27,313 bases of DNA. Source: Leptolyngbyaceae cyanobacterium SM1_3_5. GTDB taxonomy: Bacteria > Cyanobacteriota > Cyanobacteriia > Elainellales > Elainellaceae. The notes beneath the pieces are model-generated. The model made no database searches. It saw only the letters and a program-made list of their open reading frames with translations, and was not told the DNA's origin. The stretch covers positions 1 to 27,313 of the forward strand of contig JAAUTJ010000005.1 of NCBI GenBank assembly GCA_012031475.1. The letters are read 5' to 3'. The translations under genes were made by a program, and so were the position numbers. This document shows, piece after piece, positions 22,099 through 27,313 of this stretch (positions are counted from its first letter, which is position 1; each line of letters opens with the position of its first letter).

Positions 22099-25000
22099 AT
22101 GAGTGAATACACCGGAATGACACCGACCGTTATTGTTGGGGTTGGTGGTACAGGCAAAGAAATTCTGATTAAAATTCGTCGCATGATCGTCGAGCAATAT
22201 GGTTCGCTCGATGCTCTACCGATCGTTTCCTTTCTGCACATCGATACCGAGCAGAACGCCAAAGTTTCAGAACCGCAAGTTGTTCTCAAAAAGGACATTT
22301 CTTTGCACCCTAATGAAACAAGTTTGGGCGAAAGTCGATGATGCCAAAGCAATTCTCAACAAGCTTTCATCCTATCCATTTCTAGAAGAATGGTTCCCCG
22401 ATCAACTCAAGGGAACTGATTCGATTTTGGCAGGAGCAGGACAGATTCGATCGCTGGGAAGATTCGCCTTTAGTCTTAACTATCAGACGATCAAAGAAAA
22501 ATTTCTCAAGGCCAAAGAGCGAGTTATCGGTCATGAAAAGCTCATGCTCGACAAGTGGCAGGTTCAGCTTGACAAGGGTATGAATATCTTTGTGGCTTGT
22601 TCGCTGTCTGGTGGAACAGGTTCGGGTATGATGATGGGCTTAGCATACAACATTCGAGACTGGGTTCCGCCTTCAGAACTGCCGCAATCTTCTGCCTACA
22701 TGGTGCTGCCAGGAGCTTTTTCAGGGTTGGGCGACAAGGTGATTGCAAACGCCTACTCTGCCTTGATGGAACTCAATCACTATTCTCGCAGCGACACCTG
22801 TTTTGAAAGTCAGTACAGCGGCAATCAATCCGATCGCATTAGCCCACAAAGCGGTCAAGATGTGCCGTTCAACTTTTGCTATTTGGTGGGCAACAGCAAC
22901 GACAAAGTGACATTTTCTAGCCTTGGCTCGGTTCTAGAAATGGTCGCTCAAAATGTTTTTCTAGACTTCAGTTCCGGTTTTAGCCAGTACAAAAAACTGG
23001 TGCGCGATAATGTCCGCAAGCAGTGGGCAAGTCCTGATGAAATGGGCTATCCGCAAAACTTCATGAGCTTTGGGCTTTCCAGCATCCAGTTTCCGATCGA
23101 TCGCGTTCTCAATGCCTGTTCGTCTCGTCTCGCAGGGCAGTTAGTCACTTGGTGGAGCAACCCAACGCCTACTCCGTCTGCCATGAAAGACGTAATCAGA
23201 ACTGAGATTTTGCCGAGCTTGTTTTTGGCTGAATCCGAACACGATCATCAGCTTCTTGACAGCATCAGCATGAGCGACAACATGTTGTCGCTCAGCAAAG
23301 AAGTTGCAGAGTGGATTGCTGAAGTTCGCAAACGACGAAACGATCTCAACATTCCTTTCGAGAATCTTCAAAGATTCATCTCAAACGAACAGGCGAAATA
23401 TGCACCACGCTTCAGCGATCGAGACTATTTTCAGCGAATGTCCGATAACCTGAATCGTTTGATTCCGCAGAAACGGCAAGAACTACGTCAGACCGTTTAT
23501 AAAATGGTTGAAGACCGATTTCGCGGGCCAAAATTCACTCGTCAATTCCTTGAAACGCTGCTGGAAGTCTTCAGCGAATATCGCAGCCGTTTTGATCAAG
23601 ACCGCCAAAAGAATTGGCTTCCAAAAGAAAAACAGCACAAAACGCCCTGCAAGTTTTGCTCAAGCAGATTGACGATCGCGCCAAGCAGTTTTTGCTAGTT
23701 AATCGCAAGAACGTAATCGAAGAAGACTTTCGCGGCATTATGCAAGCGTTAGAGTCGATCTATGTATCGAAAATTGAGGTCAGATCTCGCACTTTGGGTA
23801 ATTTGCTACTGGATGCGATGCGGGAAGAAATTGAACAGCTTTTGATTGATTTGGCTGCCTTTGATGCTGTTTTGGAAACTCTGAAAGCTCAACTGAAAGA
23901 CAAAGAGCAAACCTATCAGGGCGAAACCAGCGTGATGACTGTCAATGGCATCTTGCTTTACGACCCCGAAGACATCAATCGAGTTTATCGCAGCACGATT
24001 GAAACCAAAGAAGAAGTCATCTGCCAAACACTTTCGCAGCAAATTCTCGAAGATGAAGGAGTCAAAAAATTATTTGATTTCTACACTTTTGGCGTGCTGC
24101 GAATGCAAGGTCTCGCTGAAAAATTGCTGAATCGATCGATGGAAGAGTTCCGCAAGGGAGTCCAGTTCAACACTTCCACCGCTCGTAAGTTTCTTGAGCA
24201 ATATCCAACTGTGGAACAGCAAGAAGCACAGATCAAAACGACATTTGAGAAGAGCGAGCCTTTCTTGCGGCTCAGTCAGGAACAGAAAAAGATGGGCTGG
24301 GAAGACAAGCCAGAAAAATATCAAAAGCTGGTGGGAATTCAAGGTGGGAATCAATCGCCTGATCCCGCAGTTGCCAGCCACGTTCTGCCGATCGTTCGCA
24401 AAACCAGCACTTTGACTGATAAAGATATTCGCCCACTCAACGATCCGCATCACATTTATTTTGTGCAGGAAGTTGGTGCATTTCCGCTGCGGCTAATTGA
24501 AGGCATGGAGAAGATGCGATCGATCTACCGATCCGTTGCTCAATCGGATAAAAATCCGCTGCACACGCATCAAGACAGCCGCCGCTTTAAAGATTTGATG
24601 CCGGAAAGCGGCAACGAAACGCAAATTCGACACAACTTAGTTTTGGCGAAAGCGTTGAACTTGGTGAAGCTGGAAGAAAATCGCGTCAGCCGTTTTGATG
24701 AGGTGAAGTTTTTCTATCAGGACAAGCAAACTGGACTGAACAAAGTGCAGGTTTTGGGAGCGAACTGGCAGGAAGCCGAAGAATACCTGCTGGCCGATCG
24801 AAACAGCAAAATTGCAGGATTTCTCGATGAGGCAATTCGATCGATCGGCCAAGCCGCCATAACCAAACCAGAAAAGCAAGCCCTCTATCAAACGATGATG
24901 GCTTACCTGCATCAGCAAGAAACCACAATTTCTGGCGGCAAAGATAGCCCTGCCTATCAAAAAGTGGAAAAGGCGATCGCCGAATACGTTAAAGTTCACA

Positions 25001-25431
25001 GCTTATTCATCAGTTCCGCCACCAATGGTACAGCTTCTAAAATTCTACTTCCTGTTCACACAGAATCGAAAGCAGTTCAAGCTATTACAACTGATGAGAA
25101 CTTAGCCAAGTTCACCAAGCTCGCTGAGACTTGCTATAGCAAAGGCAATCCGACTGCTACTGAATTGCAGCTTCTTGAAAAGTTTCGTCAGAAGTATGGC
25201 ATTTCTCAGACTGTTGCTGAACAGATCTTTGCTCAATGTATGCCCAAGCAACATTCGCAGCAGGCGATCGAAGAATTTGAATTGATGTTTCGAGCGTTTG
25301 TCGAAAATGACGGCGAAATTGATTTTCAAGAACAAGCTCAATTGCTTGATTTACAAGAAGAGCTAGGGCTAACGAATGAACAAGTAGCCTCGATCGAATC
25401 TGGCGTTCGCAAAGAATTGGTCATCCAGTAA
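22099..25431 (+). CDS. Giant tubulin-like GTPase (Tubulin_2-type), two frame breaks
   Basis: Across frames joined at about 22330 and 23620, one protein of about 1110 residues is encoded. It opens MSEYTGMTPTVIVGVGGTGK, the nucleotide-binding Gly loop of the Tubulin_2 family, with IVSFLHIDTEQ in the next strand and GAGQIRSLGRFAF. The tubulin/FtsZ signature follows near residue 175 as ACSLSGGTGSGMMMGLAYNI. The rest (about residues 390-960) is mostly helical with long charged segments (QNALQVLLKQIDDRAKQFLL, LLDAMREEIEQLLIDLAAFD). The last 110 residues hold two similar helical repeats of TerB/EF-hand-like pattern. The breaks lie next to A-rich runs and are probably errors. No SD is evident; ATG 22099 fits the family start. 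It lies 30 bases upstream of the receptor gene. Cellular role unknown; it may polymerise. Confidence 0.82.
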
Positions 25432-25461
25432 TTACTCCATCAACCACAGCAAAGGATTTCT

Positions 25462-26953
25462 ATGGTCAGCGAATTCAACCATGTCACCTGTCCTAAATGC
25501 AAACACGATCGCAATGCTTTGACTGCGAAAAAATGCGAGATTTGCGGTCATCGCTTGAGCAAAGGATTTGGAAAAGTGCCGATCGCCGGAGTCGGATTAG
25601 CCGTGCTGCTGTTGGCGGGCGCAGGCTTATTTGGGTTCAAAGCCATGACTGGCAATCCCGCTACAAATGTGGCTTCAGGCAGCGCACAGACTCAGGCGAT
25701 CGGAGATGCCAGTGCGTTTATCAGTCGCGGCGAAAAAGTTTTGTTCACGGATGCGCCCAGCCCGGACAAGCAGGCAGCGGCGGATGCGATCGCAGCGGGA
25801 GATCTTCAATCAGCAATTGCGAACTTAGAAGCCGCTCGTCAGGCCAGCCGCAACGACCCAGAAACGCTGATTTACCTCAACAATGCTCGCTTGGGTCAAG
25901 CCGCCGCTTTGAATATTGCCGTTGTGGTTCCTGCAACAAGCAGTCCAAGTGCAGCGCGTGAAATTCTGCGGGGTGTGGCGCAAGGGCAGGATGAAGCGAT
26001 TCAGGCTGGAGTGCCGTTTCGAGTTGTGATTGCCGATGACAATAATGACCCGAATCAGGCAGTGGCGATCGCAAACGCGCTGGTTCAAGACGAAAGCATC
26101 CTCGCCGTCATCGGACATGGAACGAGCAGAACTTCTGTCGCCGCCGCACCAATCTACCAGGAAAGTCAGATGGTGATGATCGCCCCAACTAGCAGCAGCA
26201 CCGAACTAGCGCAACTTCCCAGGACAGGCGGAAACTTTATCTTCCGCACGATCGCCAGCGACCAATTTACCGGAACAACGCTGGCAAGACATTTGCTTTC
26301 CACAGGCAAGCGTCGCGCCGCAGTCTTCTTCAATTCCGCCAGTTCCTACAGCAAATCGCTTCAGCAGGCGTTCGCCACGACGCTCAGTTTAGAGGGCGGA
26401 GAAGTGGTGCAGGAGATTGATTTATCTCAACGCAGTGCCCAACTGCCAAGCGATGCAGATGCGATCGTCCTGTTGCCCGACGCGGAAACGCTTCCACAGG
26501 CGATCGAAGTTGCCAAAGCCAATGCAAATCAATTGCCGCTGTTCGCTGGCGATGCCTTCTATCGGATCGAGAGCCCTTCAGCAGGGCGGCGCATCCCTGA
26601 ATGGGCTTGTTCTGCCGATTCAATGGCATCCGCTCAAAAGTGCGAATCCTCAGTTTGCCCAAACAGGAAGCAATTTGTGGGGAGGCGATGTCAACTGGCG
26701 ATCGGCGATGGGCTACGACGCTCTGCAAACTCTCAGAACGGCGCGATCGACCGGAAACGTCACCCCTGACAGCGGAACCCAAGGCCGGACTGCACTCGCG
26801 CAAGCCCTTAGCGGTTCAAGCTTTGCCGCCAATGGAGCAACGGGAGCGCTTCGCTTTTTGCCTTCGGGCGATCGAAATGGCAGCATTGTTTTAGTCAAAG
26901 TTCAGCCCGGATCGCGATCGGGCACAGGCTACGATTTCGTTCCACTGCGATAG
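25462..26953 (+). CDS. Zinc ribbon - membrane helix - periplasmic-binding-domain receptor, one frame break
   Basis: The start at ATG 25462 has AAGGA 7 bases upstream. The N-terminus is a zinc ribbon, CPKC (Cys 10, 13) and CEIC (Cys 25, 28), followed by one membrane helix (VPIAGVGLAVLLLAGAGLFG, about residues 39-60) and a TPR-like helical pair (DAIAAGDLQSAIANLEAARQ). From about residue 150 a type I periplasmic-binding domain of the leucine-binding (Peripla_BP_6) class follows: LNIAVVVPATSSPSAAREIL, VIADDNNDPNQAVAIANALV, AVIGHGTSRTSVAAAPIYQE and MVMIAPTSSSTELAQL. The frame breaks near 26575 and resumes as ALQQGGASLNGLVLPIQWHP, ending FVPLR at 26953, about 497 residues in all. With no importer genes beside it, it looks like a sensor with a cytosolic zinc ribbon and an outside ligand domain. 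Confidence 0.82.
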
Positions 26954-26982
26954 TTCGTTCCGATTTATGTAGGTCTGCGGCG

Positions 26983-27006
26983 CGATCGCTCCGAGTGGAG
27001 CGATCG
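26983..27006. terminator. Hairpin after the receptor gene
   Basis: CGATCGCTCC and GGAGCGATCG form a perfect 10-bp stem with loop GAGT, 30 bases after the receptor stop. Only a weak T-rich tail (TCTTCATC) follows, so it may be an RNA-stabilising hairpin or a HIP1-derived palindrome instead of an efficient terminator. Confidence 0.4.
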
Positions 27007-27009
27007 TCT

Positions 27010-27225
27010 TCATCCACGACGCTTGCGAGGCCGAAGCAACGTGCTGATCACTTCACCCGGATTTTTCGTTGGTAGCAGCGGTGTCCACAGGGCAGAATCG
27101 GCGAATCCGAGGGCGTGAGGGCTGCGGATCGATCGATCCACCCAATCCGATTCACCCACCAACACAAGGGAACTTCGATTAATTGTTTTTTGCGTCAGTG
27201 CAGTCTTATGTGAGACGCTAATCAT
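27010..27225 (-). CDS. Doubtful small hypothetical ORF
   Basis: A 71-codon minus-strand frame (MISVSHKTALTQKTINRSSL; later LGFADSALWTPLLPTKNPGE and a basic end RPRKRRG). The frame stays open for about 11 codons upstream of the ATG before a stop. No domain, signal peptide or ribosome-binding site is recognisable. The composition is not obviously random, and the open frame upstream suggests it might be the tail of a broken gene. Low confidence. Confidence 0.25.
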   Translation of the reverse strand: MISVSHKTALTQKTINRSSLVLVGESDWVDRSIRSPHALGFADSALWTPLLPTKNPGEVISTLLRPRKRRG

Positions 27226-27313
27226 CCGCTTAGAAATACAGGTTTTGCCAAATTCAACCCCTCACTCTTTGTCCGTTGCCGCAAAATCAGCAGGCCTTGG
27301 AGCGTTTTTCTCT

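Noticed and set aside
1..27313. Repeated GCGATCGC words as a CRISPR or origin signal
   Set aside because: These are HIP1 octamers, spread evenly through genes and gaps in most cyanobacteria, without spacer structure.

Overview
The window is from a cyanobacterial chromosome of moderate GC content. Direct signs are the very frequent HIP1-type octamer GCGATCGC and its CGATCG core, a high-light-inducible (Hli) protein gene carrying a perfect RpaB/HLR1 box, the cyanobacterial small RNA Yfr1 behind guaB3, and a mycosporine-like amino acid (MAA, UV sunscreen) gene cluster. No rRNA, tRNA, CRISPR array, transposase gene or phage gene was seen.

Layout. (1) 1-2244, plus strand: the 3' end of dnaJ, a TusA-family gene and rsgA, overlapping head to tail. 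(2) 2252-3784, minus strand: the decayed remains of a devBCA-type exporter (devA with two frameshifts, devC with most of its middle missing, devB without its N-terminal half). (3) 4266-11759, plus strand: mysA-mysB-mysC, then a class I methyltransferase lacking the usual catalytic histidine, a DUF2243 membrane protein and two overlapping beta-propeller glycoside hydrolase-like genes, closed by a strong intrinsic terminator. This looks like an expanded MAA operon. (4) 11760-12652: a gene-poor stretch with short direct and inverted repeats. (5) 12653-13980: guaB3 and yfr1. (6) 14008-17576: small conserved genes on both strands, including a yggT homologue, upp and a VOC-fold protein. (7) 17736-19150: an HLR1-controlled hli gene and a cysteine synthase. 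(8) 19277-22016: an osmoprotectant ABC importer (binding lipoprotein, ATPase, permease). (9) 22099-26953: a very large tubulin-like (Tubulin_2-type) GTPase gene followed 30 bases later by a membrane-anchored receptor made of a zinc ribbon, one membrane helix and a periplasmic-binding-protein domain. This two-gene unit is the best candidate for an undescribed system. The right end holds only a doubtful small ORF.

An important caveat is that about fifteen single-base or two-base frame breaks are scattered over the window, many in or beside homopolymers, and they hit even dnaJ and mysA/mysB. Most are best read as sequence errors, so I give the full span of each broken gene. The dev remnants are different: large parts are absent, which indels cannot explain.

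Functionally the neighbourhood leans toward light, UV and osmotic stress: MAA sunscreen synthesis, Hli photoprotection, osmoprotectant uptake and DnaJ chaperone. This is a description of content; only the MAA block and the importer are clearly single pathways.
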